Source: an uncultured Maribacter sp. (GTDB lineage: Bacteria; Bacteroidota; Bacteroidia; Flavobacteriales; Flavobacteriaceae). Taken from it: 64,000 bases of DNA. Position 1 is the first letter of the stretch; each line of letters starts with the position of its first letter. The notes beneath the pieces are model-generated. The model ran no database searches, had not been told where the DNA came from, and saw only the letters and a program-made list of their open reading frames with translations. Made by a program: the position numbers and the translations under genes. This document shows positions 46,911 to 56,204 of the stretch, piece after piece. Where the stretch lies: NCBI GenBank assembly GCA_947493885.1, contig CANLTE010000010.1:1-64000 (forward strand). Reading direction: 5' to 3'.

Positions 46911-48086
46911 ATGAAAACAATGAAAACGCTTTATGTACTAGCTTTAGTACTTTGTGTGAATGTAAGTTCTGGTCAAGAAAATTTACAATTAACTTCAAGA
47001 GATAGTTTAGTGGAAAGTTCATGGATTTTTGGACTTGGCTACAATTTTGTAGATGATTCTGGTGATGTGTTTGATAATCTTTTTGATTTTAAAGATCAAT
47101 GGAATGCTGTAGCTTTTCCGTCTAGAATAAGTATTGGAAGGTATTTTAAAAGTGGTTTGGGTATTGAAGCCATTGGTACTTATAACAAGTATAAGGTTGG
47201 TAAAATTATTGATCAAGCTGTAAACCTTACAGAATCTGATTACTTTGGAGTGGACGCTAGGCTATCTTATGACTTAAATAAGTTAATAGGTCAGACGGCA
47301 TGGTTTGATCCTTATATTGGTGTTGGTGTGGGTTACACAGAAGCTAGTAATCAAGGAAGAGGTACATATAATGCTGTAATTGGTTTTAGAACTTGGATTA
47401 ATGATAATTGGGGATTGGATTTTAGTTCTTCAGGAAAATGGAGAATGGGTGATAAAGGCACAAATCATATCCAACATGCAGCAGGTGTTGTTTATCAGTT
47501 TGGGATTGAAAAAGGTCTGTCTAAAAAAGGAAAAGAAAAATTGGCTCTTATAGAAGCTATAGAAAAAGAACAGCAACGAAAAGCGGATTCAATTGCTGAT
47601 GCTAACAGAGCAAGAGAGGCACTAGAATTGGCAGATAGATTGGCCAAAGAAAAAGAAGCTGCTAAATTAGCCGCCATTGAAAGAGCAAAACAAGATGCTA
47701 TAAGTAAAAAGAAACTAGCCATTGAAAATAAAATTAAGGAATATGGATTGGTTTATTTTAAGTTAAACTCTTCTTATTTATCTGAGCCTTCAAAAAAAGC
47801 TTTAGACTCTGTTGCTAAACTTTTAACAGAAGAACCTAATATTGAGATTAAAATTACAGCTCATACCGACTCAAGAGGTGGAGCTAAATATAATAAGTGG
47901 TTATCCGAGAAAAGGGGAGGACGAACAAAAGACTATTTACTTAAAAAAGGTATAGACGCTTCTAGAATTGTTATTGAAGCTTATGGAGAGGAAAAATTAC
48001 TAAATGAGTGTGACGATAATACATATTGCCCAGAAGATAAGCATAGACTTAATAGAAGATCTGATATGAATGTTATTAAGTTTTAA
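46911..48086 (+). CDS. OmpA-family outer-membrane protein
   Basis: A 391-residue protein with a signal peptide ending near SSGQ. An N-terminal eight-strand-type barrel domain (about 35-195) is followed by an Ala/Lys/Glu-rich coiled-coil linker (about 200-275) and a C-terminal OmpA domain (about 278-391). The OmpA domain has YFKLNSSYLSEPSKKALD and ITAHTDSRGGAKYNKWLSEKRG, which carries the Asp and Arg that bind diaminopimelate in peptidoglycan. CDDNTYC near residue 370 is a likely disulfide loop. It should tie the outer membrane to the wall. It is flanked by terminators on both sides, so it is monocistronic. Confidence 0.92.
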   Translation: MKTMKTLYVLALVLCVNVSSGQENLQLTSRDSLVESSWIFGLGYNFVDDSGDVFDNLFDFKDQWNAVAFPSRISIGRYFKSGLGIEAIGTYNKYKVGKIIDQAVNLTESDYFGVDARLSYDLNKLIGQTAWFDPYIGVGVGYTEASNQGRGTYNAVIGFRTWINDNWGLDFSSSGKWRMGDKGTNHIQHAAGVVYQFGIEKGLSKKGKEKLALIEAIEKEQQRKADSIADANRAREALELADRLAKEKEAAKLAAIERAKQDAISKKKLAIENKIKEYGLVYFKLNSSYLSEPSKKALDSVAKLLTEEPNIEIKITAHTDSRGGAKYNKWLSEKRGGRTKDYLLKKGIDASRIVIEAYGEEKLLNECDDNTYCPEDKHRLNRRSDMNVIKF

Positions 48087-48106
48087 GATTGCATTTTAGA
48101 TATAAT

Positions 48107-48141
48107 AAAAGAGCTAAAGGTTTATTTTCTTTAGCTTTTTT
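48107..48141. terminator. Intrinsic terminator between convergent OmpA and acyltransferase genes
   Basis: AGCTAAAG (48112-48119) pairs with CTTTAGCT (48129-48136), extended by an A-rich 5' flank (48107-48111) against a T-run (48137-48141). The A/T symmetry could serve both converging genes. Confidence 0.8.
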
Positions 48142-48159
48142 GTTTAATTCTTTAATAGA

Positions 48160-49395
48160 CTAAACTTCGGTTATGCATACCTCTTTAATGTTTTTTAAGC
48201 TTTTAATTAAATATTTGTTTTTGCTTATTACGTATAATTCCGTTTCCGACAACTTTTCTTGATTTAGATATAAGAAATCAAAAAGGACAATTTTTAAGAA
48301 ACTGTATTTTTTTTTGTTATAATCTAAGTGAGTTATTTCATTTGTTTCATAAACCTTCGAAGGATTGCTAAATTCATGTTTTATAGATAGTTTTTTCCTC
48401 CTTCTTTTGTTTTTAAATTTATAAGTGATTCTATGCAGTTTTTGGTTTATTTTTTTAGTTCTTAAAAATTGCTTGAAGTCAAAATAAATTTTAAGATAAA
48501 TGGCAATTGCACTAGATATTATTGAAGCTTTATTATAATAAATTTGATATTCAAATTTATATTGTAGGTTGCTCCATCTTACTTTGTAGTCAAAATAGCC
48601 TTTGGAAAAATCAAGAATTTTATACTCGTTTTGAATTCCCCATTCAATAAGCTTCATTATGGTTACCGAACCTAAGTGAAATTTAGCATAATCAATATCG
48701 AAAACGGTAATAGCATCAAAAATTATTGACTCTGAAAAATAGATAAGTGTAATTCCAACGGGAATGGTGTTGGAGTATATTACAAATAAAGCGGCTTTTT
48801 TTTCACGTATTAGGGGAAAGGTTACTTCATTGTAAAAGTTCCATTCTTCAGGATTTAAATTGTTATTTATGGTTTGTTTGTCTTGAAAACGCTTTTGTAA
48901 TAAATCTTTAAAGCAGGAGAAAATATAGTTATAATCTTTTTTAGAAATTTCACCAAAAAAAAACTTGTAATCAATATCAAAACATAGTTCCAATCTTTTT
49001 TTATACTTGTTTAGTTTATATCGACTACTTTTTCTAAAGGTTTTTATTAAATAATCATTTAAGTTTTCATAATTATATAGATGAATTAAAAAACCAGGAT
49101 ATTGTTTGCTAGTAAATAGTTTTAAAACTCCTTGAGTTTTTATATTAAAATGTTGCGGGACATCATATATTAGATAAACGTTTTTTTTGTGAGAGATCAG
49201 CGGTCCATTATTTAATTGATAATATACTCCCTTGGTATGAGTTTTGCCAACATTAGTATATAATGGAAGCTTATTGGATTTCACAAAAGATATTCCTTTA
49301 AATTCAGGAAATGTTTTCACAATATTGTTTGATACAAAGTGCTTAACCCATGTATTAGTAAAAATACTTGTCGAGAAAGGGCTTTTAATTCTCAT
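48160..49395 (-). CDS. GNAT/BioF2-like acyltransferase of the polysaccharide locus
   Basis: A 411-residue protein with no signal peptide. The middle part (about 120-290) has the GNAT-like FemAB/BioF2 layout: FRKSSRYKLNKYKKRLE, IPVGITLIYF, then KLIEWGIQNEYKILDFSKGYFDYKVRWSN, where a short motif near the end of the fold is followed by an aromatic-rich segment. The C-terminal third is Lys-rich and unlike known domains. Coding is very rich in Lys, Asn, Ile and Phe. It overlaps the next upstream acyltransferase gene by 11 bp. Such proteins modify surface glycans or attach amino acids; the acceptor is unknown. Confidence 0.65.
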   Translation of the reverse strand: MRIKSPFSTSIFTNTWVKHFVSNNIVKTFPEFKGISFVKSNKLPLYTNVGKTHTKGVYYQLNNGPLISHKKNVYLIYDVPQHFNIKTQGVLKLFTSKQYPGFLIHLYNYENLNDYLIKTFRKSSRYKLNKYKKRLELCFDIDYKFFFGEISKKDYNYIFSCFKDLLQKRFQDKQTINNNLNPEEWNFYNEVTFPLIREKKAALFVIYSNTIPVGITLIYFSESIIFDAITVFDIDYAKFHLGSVTIMKLIEWGIQNEYKILDFSKGYFDYKVRWSNLQYKFEYQIYYNKASIISSAIAIYLKIYFDFKQFLRTKKINQKLHRITYKFKNKRRRKKLSIKHEFSNPSKVYETNEITHLDYNKKKYSFLKIVLFDFLYLNQEKLSETELYVISKNKYLIKSLKNIKEVCITEV

Positions 49396-50449
49396 TTTTT
49401 ATGCTTACCGTTAAATTACACCTATAACATGGGAAGAAGTCTGTACAATTCTTAAAATTAGATTTACAAGGTTTTGTTTGTAAGTTATAGACTAAATTTT
49501 CATATAAATTTTGATTTATTGTATGTTTCCATAACTTGAAGGTTTTATAGTCCTTTGAAAAACCAGATTTAAACTTTAGCAGGGAGTCATTTTTGTTACC
49601 TACACCACCACCAAGATTAAAAAATATAAAATTTTCAGAGGAAGCGCTTAGCCTCATCTCATCTATTAACAGTTTAATAGCGTTGTATTCCAGATAATTT
49701 TCCTTAGCACCTGATAGATGATACTGGATAACCTTATTTTTTTTAATGAACATTGCTCCAGCAATGATTTCTTTAGAAAATTTGTCAATAGCTAGTAGTA
49801 ATTCTGTTTTAAAAGAGGTACTGTCAAAAAAAGCAAAAAAATATTCCTTTGGAAAAAAGTAATCCGCAGTGGCATTTACTCTTTTCATGTTAGCGTGATA
49901 TATGTTGACGAATTCAATAATATCCTCTCTGGAATTTGTCTTTTTGAGGGAACAAAGTTTTCTAGATTTATTTATATAGGTCTTATACCTTTTGCTGTAG
50001 TCTTTTTTTTGATCATTAAGGTTTTTTGTTAGATCAATATTTACAATTTTCCCCGAATTATGAATAGCACCAATATTTTTTAAAACCACTTCTTGATGCG
50101 AAATAAATGGATTTAGTCTAGAGAAAACAGTTATTATTTTTTGCTCAAATAACAATTTGTTTAACTCATTTTTGAATTTAGTATTGTCAAAACTAGTATC
50201 AATATTAACCGTAACTGGTCCTGAATATCCATAAACTGAGGTGGCGTCAAAATACTCAGTATTTTTGATTTTTCGCAGTAATAATGGTAACCCAATTATT
50301 TTGTTGCTCTCCTTGTATTGTATTAAAATTGGAGTTTCATTTACGGATTTGGATAGTTGATGATAATCGAAAGTATGATAGAAGTCAGCGTTTTTACACT
50401 GATCTATTAGGTTGCACCATGCTTTTTTTTTAGTAATAATAGTTGTCAT
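49385..50449 (-). CDS. FemAB/BioF2-like acyltransferase with C-terminal cysteine tail
   Basis: A 354-residue cytoplasmic protein. The segments GYSGPVTVNI near residue 75, AGAMFIKKNKVIQYHLSG near 235, and FFNLGGGVGNKNDSLLKFKSGFSK near 280 follow the two-domain GNAT layout of FemAB-type aminoacyltransferases and the acetyltransferase_6 family found in exopolysaccharide loci. The last 30 residues carry four Cys in the spacing C-x6-C-x5-C-x2-C, which is unusual. It starts 41 bp after the HAD gene and overlaps the following gene by 11 bp. An N-acyl or aminoacyl transfer to the repeat unit is inferred. Confidence 0.7.
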   Translation of the reverse strand: MTTIITKKKAWCNLIDQCKNADFYHTFDYHQLSKSVNETPILIQYKESNKIIGLPLLLRKIKNTEYFDATSVYGYSGPVTVNIDTSFDNTKFKNELNKLLFEQKIITVFSRLNPFISHQEVVLKNIGAIHNSGKIVNIDLTKNLNDQKKDYSKRYKTYINKSRKLCSLKKTNSREDIIEFVNIYHANMKRVNATADYFFPKEYFFAFFDSTSFKTELLLAIDKFSKEIIAGAMFIKKNKVIQYHLSGAKENYLEYNAIKLLIDEMRLSASSENFIFFNLGGGVGNKNDSLLKFKSGFSKDYKTFKLWKHTINQNLYENLVYNLQTKPCKSNFKNCTDFFPCYRCNLTVSIKNEN

Positions 50450-50490
50450 TCTAAAGAAGTACTACTAATTATTACTACAAACGGTATTAC

Positions 50491-51147
50491 CTAAACAATA
50501 TTTACTTCATTATATGACGAAATAAACTTTTGAGGCATATATTTTTCCTCAGTAAACAGATGAGAGTTACTATGAATGTTAAGACCATTGTCCAATAAAG
50601 CTATAGTACTCCATCCTAATTTGTTTGGCGCTATAAAATCTTTTTTAAGATTATCTGCTATATAGTAATAATTACAATCCTTAAATTTTTTTTCAATGGC
50701 CAAGTAATTTTCTTGACACGGTTTTTCGGTACCAATTTCTTCAGAAATTACGACTTCGTTTATGACATTTGACAGGTTCAGTGAAGTAATTTTGTTTAGC
50801 TGAGTAGTTTTTCTTCCATCGGTTATTATGCAAACTTTACCTTTTTTAGCTTTTATTTGTTTAATTATGGTAAGTACGTTGTCAAATAACGAGATATTAG
50901 GCTTGTGGTTTCTGTACAAGTCTATTAAATCTTTTATGCTGATTTCATATGTTTTGGATAGAAATTCGAAAACGTTTTCATTTGAACGATATAGCGAAAA
51001 AATTCTAGCATACAAGGGCATCCAATCATCGCTCTCTAGCTTAATGGCAATTTCTTTGTAGGCAGATTTTAAGTATTCTATTTCGTTGTATAACGTATCG
51101 TCTAAGTCAAAAACAATAACTGTAGAACTGTTAATCTTGATATCCAT
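50491..51147 (-). CDS. HAD-superfamily hydrolase
   Basis: A 218-residue enzyme with motif I VFDLDDTLYNE near residue 14 (nucleophile and acid Asp), motif II CIITDGRK near 107, a Lys in GTEKPCQENYL near 142 and motif IV YYIADNLKKDF near 160. The inserted helical cap makes it a subclass I phosphatase. Its 5' end overlaps the ATP-grasp gene by 17 bp, so the two are translated together and may work on one metabolite. The substrate is unknown. Confidence 0.85.
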   Translation of the reverse strand: MDIKINSSTVIVFDLDDTLYNEIEYLKSAYKEIAIKLESDDWMPLYARIFSLYRSNENVFEFLSKTYEISIKDLIDLYRNHKPNISLFDNVLTIIKQIKAKKGKVCIITDGRKTTQLNKITSLNLSNVINEVVISEEIGTEKPCQENYLAIEKKFKDCNYYYIADNLKKDFIAPNKLGWSTIALLDNGLNIHSNSHLFTEEKYMPQKFISSYNEVNIV

Positions 51148-52099
51148 GAACTAGTATTTCATCATCATATCTAATCATTAACAAATTATCTTCCCAACAA
51201 TCAAATTGCTCATCAATTTTTTGGTCTAACAAATACTCAGCTATAATCCATTTAGGAAAATTTGCTCCTGCTAAATAGGAGAGCGGATATCCTCCTCCGA
51301 ATCTAGGATTAATCTCAATTGCGTATACACTATTTTTAGTTTTATGTTTGAAAAATTGAGCAGTAATACACCCAACGGCTCCATCAATATAACTTAATTT
51401 TTCTTTTATATACTCAACCAATTCATTATGTCTAGTAAGTGCTTTATACACCTCTCCGTCTCTAACTTCAACTCGCTTTCTTGGTACTGCGCATTTTAAC
51501 GTATGATTTTTGTCGTAATACAAATCACATGTAAACTCGTCATGGAGCTGATGGTCTATATATTCCAGAAACATGAGTTTATCATTGTTAAAATGATAAT
51601 CCGTTAAATCATCTTTAGTTCTAATTAAATAGGTGTCTACACTTCTGCTGCCATCAATAGGTTTTATAAATAGCGGAAGTTTGTAGTTATCTTTTTTATA
51701 CTCTTTTGCAATATTAACACCTTTATCATCAAAAAACTCGTGTATTTGTCTTTTGTCTCGACATTTTTGAACAAAATTTTCAGAAGCAATAATTGGCTGT
51801 ATTCCTTTTTGTAGAAGTAGTTTTTTGTTTTTTGCTAATAAAAGCAGTTCAGTATCTATCGTAGGGATAATTAATTTAATGTTTAACTCTTTACATTTTT
51901 TTATTAAAAAAGAAAGGTAATCAGCACTATCTAACCTAGGAACTTTAAAATTTCCATCAGCAACTTGACAAGCGGCGGATAAAACGGGATTAGCATCTGC
52001 GGCATATACTTTAGCTTCGGGAGCAACTTTTTTTAACTCTTTTTGAAAAGCCCTTACTAGTGAAACTCTTCTACCTGCAGATGATATTAAAATATTCAT
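51131..52099 (-). CDS. ATP-grasp domain ligase (CarB/PylC-like)
   Basis: A 322-residue cytoplasmic protein. The N-terminal Rossmann-like pre-ATP-grasp domain begins NILISSAGRRVSLVRAFQKEL and includes KVYAADANPVLSAA and LIIPTIDTELLLL. The ATP-grasp fold follows, with PLFIKPIDGSRSVDTY near residue 145, MFLEYIDHQLHDEFTCDLYY near 180 and the Mg-binding YAIEINPRFGGGYP near 262. Such enzymes join a carboxylate to an amine or thiol using ATP. It overlaps the GT2 gene by 4 bp and the HAD gene by 17 bp. In this setting it may ligate an amino acid or similar group for glycan decoration; that is inference. Confidence 0.85.
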   Translation of the reverse strand: MNILISSAGRRVSLVRAFQKELKKVAPEAKVYAADANPVLSAACQVADGNFKVPRLDSADYLSFLIKKCKELNIKLIIPTIDTELLLLAKNKKLLLQKGIQPIIASENFVQKCRDKRQIHEFFDDKGVNIAKEYKKDNYKLPLFIKPIDGSRSVDTYLIRTKDDLTDYHFNNDKLMFLEYIDHQLHDEFTCDLYYDKNHTLKCAVPRKRVEVRDGEVYKALTRHNELVEYIKEKLSYIDGAVGCITAQFFKHKTKNSVYAIEINPRFGGGYPLSYLAGANFPKWIIAEYLLDQKIDEQFDCWEDNLLMIRYDDEILVHGYQD

Positions 52100-53115
52100 T
52101 TAACTATATTATAAAACGTTCTAAAGACTTTAATAAATGGATTAATTAAAGGCTTTCTGTTAAAAATAAAAACCGATATCGCATATAAAGGCCCGTGGTA
52201 ATCCTTGCCTAAGAATTTGTTTAATGGATAGGCATCAACTTTTTCAAAACCACTAAGCATCTCAGGGATTTTCTTTATTGAAATGTCTGATTTCATTAAG
52301 CGTACCAGCAAAAAAAACACAAACGATTGTTGTCTTGTTTTTAACCTTTGAATACACTTACTGGCGTTTTTATGGTTTTTTGGTACACTACTAATTAATC
52401 CATGAAAAACATGAGCCGCATTTGCGTTGTCAAATATAACCTTTTTATAATGTTCAGGGCTTTTATTTCTCATGGCGGAAGTTGGAAGAATTCGATATCT
52501 GTGTGCATCTAAATCTACATGAGCCATTTTTTTTGCCACGCAAAACAATTCGGTGGTTAAAATGGCATCTTCCATCCATTTTCCTTCAATAAAACGAATT
52601 CCTGTGGATAGCATGAATTCTCTATTGATAATGTACCACCAAATCTCATTATGATATTTTTTGTTAGAAATATAGGTTATACCATCTTCTATTTTAATTT
52701 CTTGCGAAAATTTTTCTAGGTTAGATGAATTATTGTTATGGTCATCATAGACTTCAACACTATTGAAAGACAGGATATTTAAATCATTGTTGTTAGCAAG
52801 ATTGTAAATTGTGGTTAAAACATTTTTGGCAAGGTAATCATCTGGGTCAAGAAAATATAAATATTTTCCAATAGCTACATCAAAACCGGAGTTTCTGGCA
52901 GCACCAACTCCCGCATTTTTTTTATCTATAACTTTTACATTGCTATTTTCATTAGCATATGTATTGGCTATAGCTAATGTGCTATCTTTTGACTCATCAT
53001 TAACTATAATAATTTCAAACTGCTCTTTTGGAAAATCCTGTGCGAGCAAGCTATCCAAACATTTTGGAAGGTACTTCTCCATGTTGTAGCACGGAATAAT
53101 AAAACTTAATTTCAT
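52096..53115 (-). CDS. Glycosyltransferase family 2
   Basis: A 339-residue GT-A enzyme. The N-terminus LSFIIPCYNMEKYLPKCLDSLLAQ and IIVNDESKDSTLAIA, the AGVGAARNSGFDVAIGKYLYFLDPDDY segment near residue 80-95 with the metal-binding DxD-like motif, and EIWWYIINREFMLSTGIRFIEGKWMEDAILT near 155-185 are standard. It probably adds one sugar of the surface repeat unit on the cytoplasmic side of the membrane. The 4-bp overlap with the ATP-grasp gene shows tight coupling. Confidence 0.88.
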   Translation of the reverse strand: MKLSFIIPCYNMEKYLPKCLDSLLAQDFPKEQFEIIIVNDESKDSTLAIANTYANENSNVKVIDKKNAGVGAARNSGFDVAIGKYLYFLDPDDYLAKNVLTTIYNLANNNDLNILSFNSVEVYDDHNNNSSNLEKFSQEIKIEDGITYISNKKYHNEIWWYIINREFMLSTGIRFIEGKWMEDAILTTELFCVAKKMAHVDLDAHRYRILPTSAMRNKSPEHYKKVIFDNANAAHVFHGLISSVPKNHKNASKCIQRLKTRQQSFVFFLLVRLMKSDISIKKIPEMLSGFEKVDAYPLNKFLGKDYHGPLYAISVFIFNRKPLINPFIKVFRTFYNIVK

Positions 53116-53123
53116 AGTTTGTT

Positions 53124-53726
53124 TTAATTACCTGTGAAAAATTCCATTGTTGCGCTAGTATCGGAGGAAATACCATCTCTTTTAATAACCTTTAAAAAGG
53201 TTAACCATAATATTTTAATATCTACTAAAAATGAGTAGTTCTTTACGTACCACACATCTAATTCAAACTTTTTTTCCCATGCAATAGCATTTCTGCCATT
53301 TACTTGAGCCCATCCAGTAATTCCTGGTCTTACATGGTGTCTTTGCTTTTGTTTTTCATTGTACAAAGGTAGATAGGAAACTAAAAGAGGGCGAGGTCCA
53401 ATCATGGACATGTCACCTTTTAATACATTTATTAATTGTGGGATTTCATCCAGAGATGTTTTTCGAACGAATTGCCCAACTTTAGTAATTCTTTCTGCAT
53501 CTGGTAAAAGATTTCCATTAATGTCTTTTTTATCATTCATGGATTTAAATTTCATTATTTTAAAAATCTTTTCGTTTTTACCTGGTCGTTGTTGAACAAA
53601 AAACGCATCGCCTTTGTTAGCTAAAACAAGTAAAACATATACCACTATAAAAATAGGACTTACTAGTATTAAAATAGATAAAGACATTAGGATGTCTAGA
53701 ATTCTTTTTAAAAAGTTTTTATACAT
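53124..53726 (-). CDS. PglC-type initiating sugar-phosphate transferase
   Basis: A 200-residue monotopic phosphoglycosyl transferase that moves a sugar-1-phosphate to undecaprenyl phosphate and so starts repeat-unit assembly. It has only the catalytic unit, with the re-entrant N-terminal helix [18 protein letters not shown], then [19 protein letters not shown], the catalytic Asp-Glu pair in [23 protein letters not shown], and [14 protein letters not shown]. The long form with extra membrane helices (WcaJ) is excluded by length. Preceded by a 115-bp gap after the WbuB-like gene, 53727-53841, in which I see no clear promoter. Confidence 0.92.
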   Translation of the reverse strand: MYKNFLKRILDILMSLSILILVSPIFIVVYVLLVLANKGDAFFVQQRPGKNEKIFKIMKFKSMNDKKDINGNLLPDAERITKVGQFVRKTSLDEIPQLINVLKGDMSMIGPRPLLVSYLPLYNEKQKQRHHVRPGITGWAQVNGRNAIAWEKKFELDVWYVKNYSFLVDIKILWLTFLKVIKRDGISSDTSATMEFFTGN

Positions 53727-53841
53727 TTTTTATATAATCTACCAGAAAACTATCACAAATTATTACTAAAATTTTAATTGTGTTTATATCCTAGATAAAA
53801 TGCAACATTAACTGGTTAAGTTTAATGTTTAAGGGTTTATT

Positions 53842-55035
53842 TTAATTAATATGTTTAATTATAGTCAGATAAGCGTCTTTTGAAGATAAATTACTTCTCA
53901 TATATTCATATCCGTTTTCGCCCATTTGTTTTCTTAATTCTGGATTATTATAAAGTTCTAAAAGTTGTTTTTTTAGTGCTTTAGTGTCTCCCGCCTGAGC
54001 CCATAAACCAACATTTAGTTTTTCCAAAATATTTCCAAAATCTGTGTTTTTATCTAAAGAAGCTAAAATTGGCTTTTTAGTGTTGTAGTAGGATAGTGCT
54101 TTTGAAGGTATGTTTGGAATTGTGAATTTTTCACTTAAAGAAATTAATCCAACATCCGCTATCTGAAGTATTTTAAAATATTCGTTATGGGATAAACCAT
54201 CACGAAGTTCAATGTTGGGGAGATTTTTTTCCTGAAGTAAATTCTCCAAATTTTCTCTTTCATTACCGTTTCCGTAAATAAGAAATAAAACATTAGGAAT
54301 ATCAGTACATGCCTCAGCTAAGTTTACAATATTTTCCATTTTTTGGGGCAAACCTATATTTCCGCCAAAAACAAGTATAAATTTATCTTCCCATCCCTCT
54401 TTTTGTCTTAAATCTTTGACGGTAGTTTGGTCATCTAATGGTAAAATACCACCCCAATTGGGTAAGATATGGAGTTTACTTGAATCAATATATGGATTGT
54501 GTTTTTTTACATAGGAGATATTTCCTTCTGACATACAACCAATGCTATCCGACTTTTGATAAAGCTGTTTTTCCTTTTTTCTAAAGTAAGCATGAAAGAG
54601 ACCTTTTTGTTTCATGATGCCCAAATCAACAGCGTTTTGCGGAAAGATATCTCTTAAAATTAAGTATACCTTTCCCTTTGATTTCTTTTTTAGCCAAGAA
54701 ACCACCTTGTAAAGTGTAATTGGTGGAGTAGGGGTAATTATTAAATCAAAATTTAAATCAATTTTAGCATCAATTAATGCTTTTTTATATTGATTTGGTA
54801 ACATAAGGTTAGCCATTCCTTTTTGAATGAAGCCAACCTTAAAAAGTTTTAATGTTTTTACTCTTAGTACCTTAACGCCGTCTTCAATTTGTAATCCTGT
54901 AATATTAGAATCATAAGCAGGCGCCACAGCTAAAATATCATGACCATTTCTATGAAATTCAGAAACAAGTTCTGTATAAAGATATTTGCTTTTACTCATG
55001 TTTGGAAAAGCAAGCCCTAAAAAAATTACTCTCAT
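53842..55035 (-). CDS. GT4 glycosyltransferase, WbuB-like (FucNAc transferase)
   Basis: A 397-residue GT-B glycosyltransferase. The RDIFPQNAVDLG motif near residue 130, GCMSEGNISYVKKHNP near 168, LPNWGG near 190 and the C-terminal nucleotide-binding half with FGGNIGLPQKMENI and IPSKALSYYNTKKPI fit the WbuB group, which usually follows the FnlA-B-C genes. It starts 4 bp after capG, so transfer of N-acetyl-L-fucosamine is the natural proposal. The exact linkage cannot be read. Confidence 0.82.
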   Translation of the reverse strand: MRVIFLGLAFPNMSKSKYLYTELVSEFHRNGHDILAVAPAYDSNITGLQIEDGVKVLRVKTLKLFKVGFIQKGMANLMLPNQYKKALIDAKIDLNFDLIITPTPPITLYKVVSWLKKKSKGKVYLILRDIFPQNAVDLGIMKQKGLFHAYFRKKEKQLYQKSDSIGCMSEGNISYVKKHNPYIDSSKLHILPNWGGILPLDDQTTVKDLRQKEGWEDKFILVFGGNIGLPQKMENIVNLAEACTDIPNVLFLIYGNGNERENLENLLQEKNLPNIELRDGLSHNEYFKILQIADVGLISLSEKFTIPNIPSKALSYYNTKKPILASLDKNTDFGNILEKLNVGLWAQAGDTKALKKQLLELYNNPELRKQMGENGYEYMRSNLSSKDAYLTIIKHIN

Positions 55036-55039
55036 GACT

Positions 55040-56176
55040 TTAGTGTTTAGACCAAGCTACACGATTAATATAGTCTACATAAGAAATTATTATACGAACC
55101 ACTTTTTCACTTACATTAGGCATGGAGTAATCTGCTACAGGTCTAAAATTTCTTTCAGGATTTCTTTTCTGGATTTCCAGAGCAGCTAGAGCCTGCATAA
55201 TTCTTTCAGGATTCATCCCAACCATCATTACAGATGCTTCTTCCATAGCTTCAGGACGCTCGTGAGCGTCTCTAATATTTAGAGCCCTAAAGTTTAGGAT
55301 AGATGATTCTTCTGAAATAGTTCCACTATCTGATAAAACAGCGAATGAATGATATTGTAATGCGTTGTAATCTGAAAAACCTAGAGGTTTTAAAAGTTGA
55401 ATGTTTTTATGCGTTTTAACATTTGTTGCATTCAACATATTACGGGTTCTTGGGTGAGTAGAAACAATCACTGGATAATCGTATTTTTCTGCGATTTGAT
55501 TTAATGAAGTGATTAATCCCTCGAAATTTTTAGGATTACTTATGTTTTCTTCTCTGTGAGATGACACTACAAAGAATTTTTCTTTTTCTAGTCCTAATTT
55601 TTCCAAAACATCAGAAGCTTCAATTTTAGCTTTAAATTGATTTAAAACTTCAAACATGGGGCTGCCCGTTTTAATAACTCTATCTGCGGGTAACCCTTCT
55701 CTTAAAAGATATTCTCTTGCAATATCACTATAGGTAAGATTAACGTCAGCTACATGGTCAACAATTTTTCTATTGGTTTCTTCAGGTACTCGTTGATCAA
55801 AACAACGGTTACCGGCTTCCATGTGAAAAACAGGTATTTTTCGCTTTTTGGCAGGTATCGCACATAAGCATGAATTAGTATCACCTAAGACTAAAAAAGC
55901 GTCAGGTTGAATTTTTTCTAAAAGAGGATCTATTTTAATTAAAATATTACCAACCGTTTCCGTCGCATTTTTTCCTGCAGCATTTAAGAAGTGATCAGGT
56001 TTTCTTATTCCTAAATCTTCGAAAAAGATTTCATTTAATTCATAGTCATAATTTTGACCTGTATGAACTAAGGTATGGTCAATGGCTTCATTTGCGTCCA
56101 AAGCATTTAAAACGCAAGCAAGTCTAATTATTTCGGGTCTAGTTCCAACAACTGTAAAAACTTTTAATTTTTTCAA
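55040..56176 (-). CDS. capG: UDP-N-acetyl-L-fucosamine synthase (2-epimerase, CapG/FnlC)
   Basis: A 378-residue enzyme of the non-hydrolysing UDP-GlcNAc 2-epimerase fold: VFTVVGTRPEIIRLACVL at the N-terminus, HTGQNYDYELNEIFFEDL near residue 40, FLVLGDTNSCLCAIPAKK near 95, HMEAGNRCFDQRVPEETNRKI near 118 and VLSDSGTISEESSIL near 280. The AGNRCFDQRVPEE version of the motif, plus the CapF and CapE genes upstream, point to the last step of UDP-L-FucNAc synthesis rather than to ManNAc formation (WecB). It lies 28 bp after capF. Confidence 0.9.
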   Translation of the reverse strand: MKKLKVFTVVGTRPEIIRLACVLNALDANEAIDHTLVHTGQNYDYELNEIFFEDLGIRKPDHFLNAAGKNATETVGNILIKIDPLLEKIQPDAFLVLGDTNSCLCAIPAKKRKIPVFHMEAGNRCFDQRVPEETNRKIVDHVADVNLTYSDIAREYLLREGLPADRVIKTGSPMFEVLNQFKAKIEASDVLEKLGLEKEKFFVVSSHREENISNPKNFEGLITSLNQIAEKYDYPVIVSTHPRTRNMLNATNVKTHKNIQLLKPLGFSDYNALQYHSFAVLSDSGTISEESSILNFRALNIRDAHERPEAMEEASVMMVGMNPERIMQALAALEIQKRNPERNFRPVADYSMPNVSEKVVRIIISYVDYINRVAWSKH

Positions 56177-56204
56177 AATATTTATTTTGGTGATTTGTGT
56201 TTAG

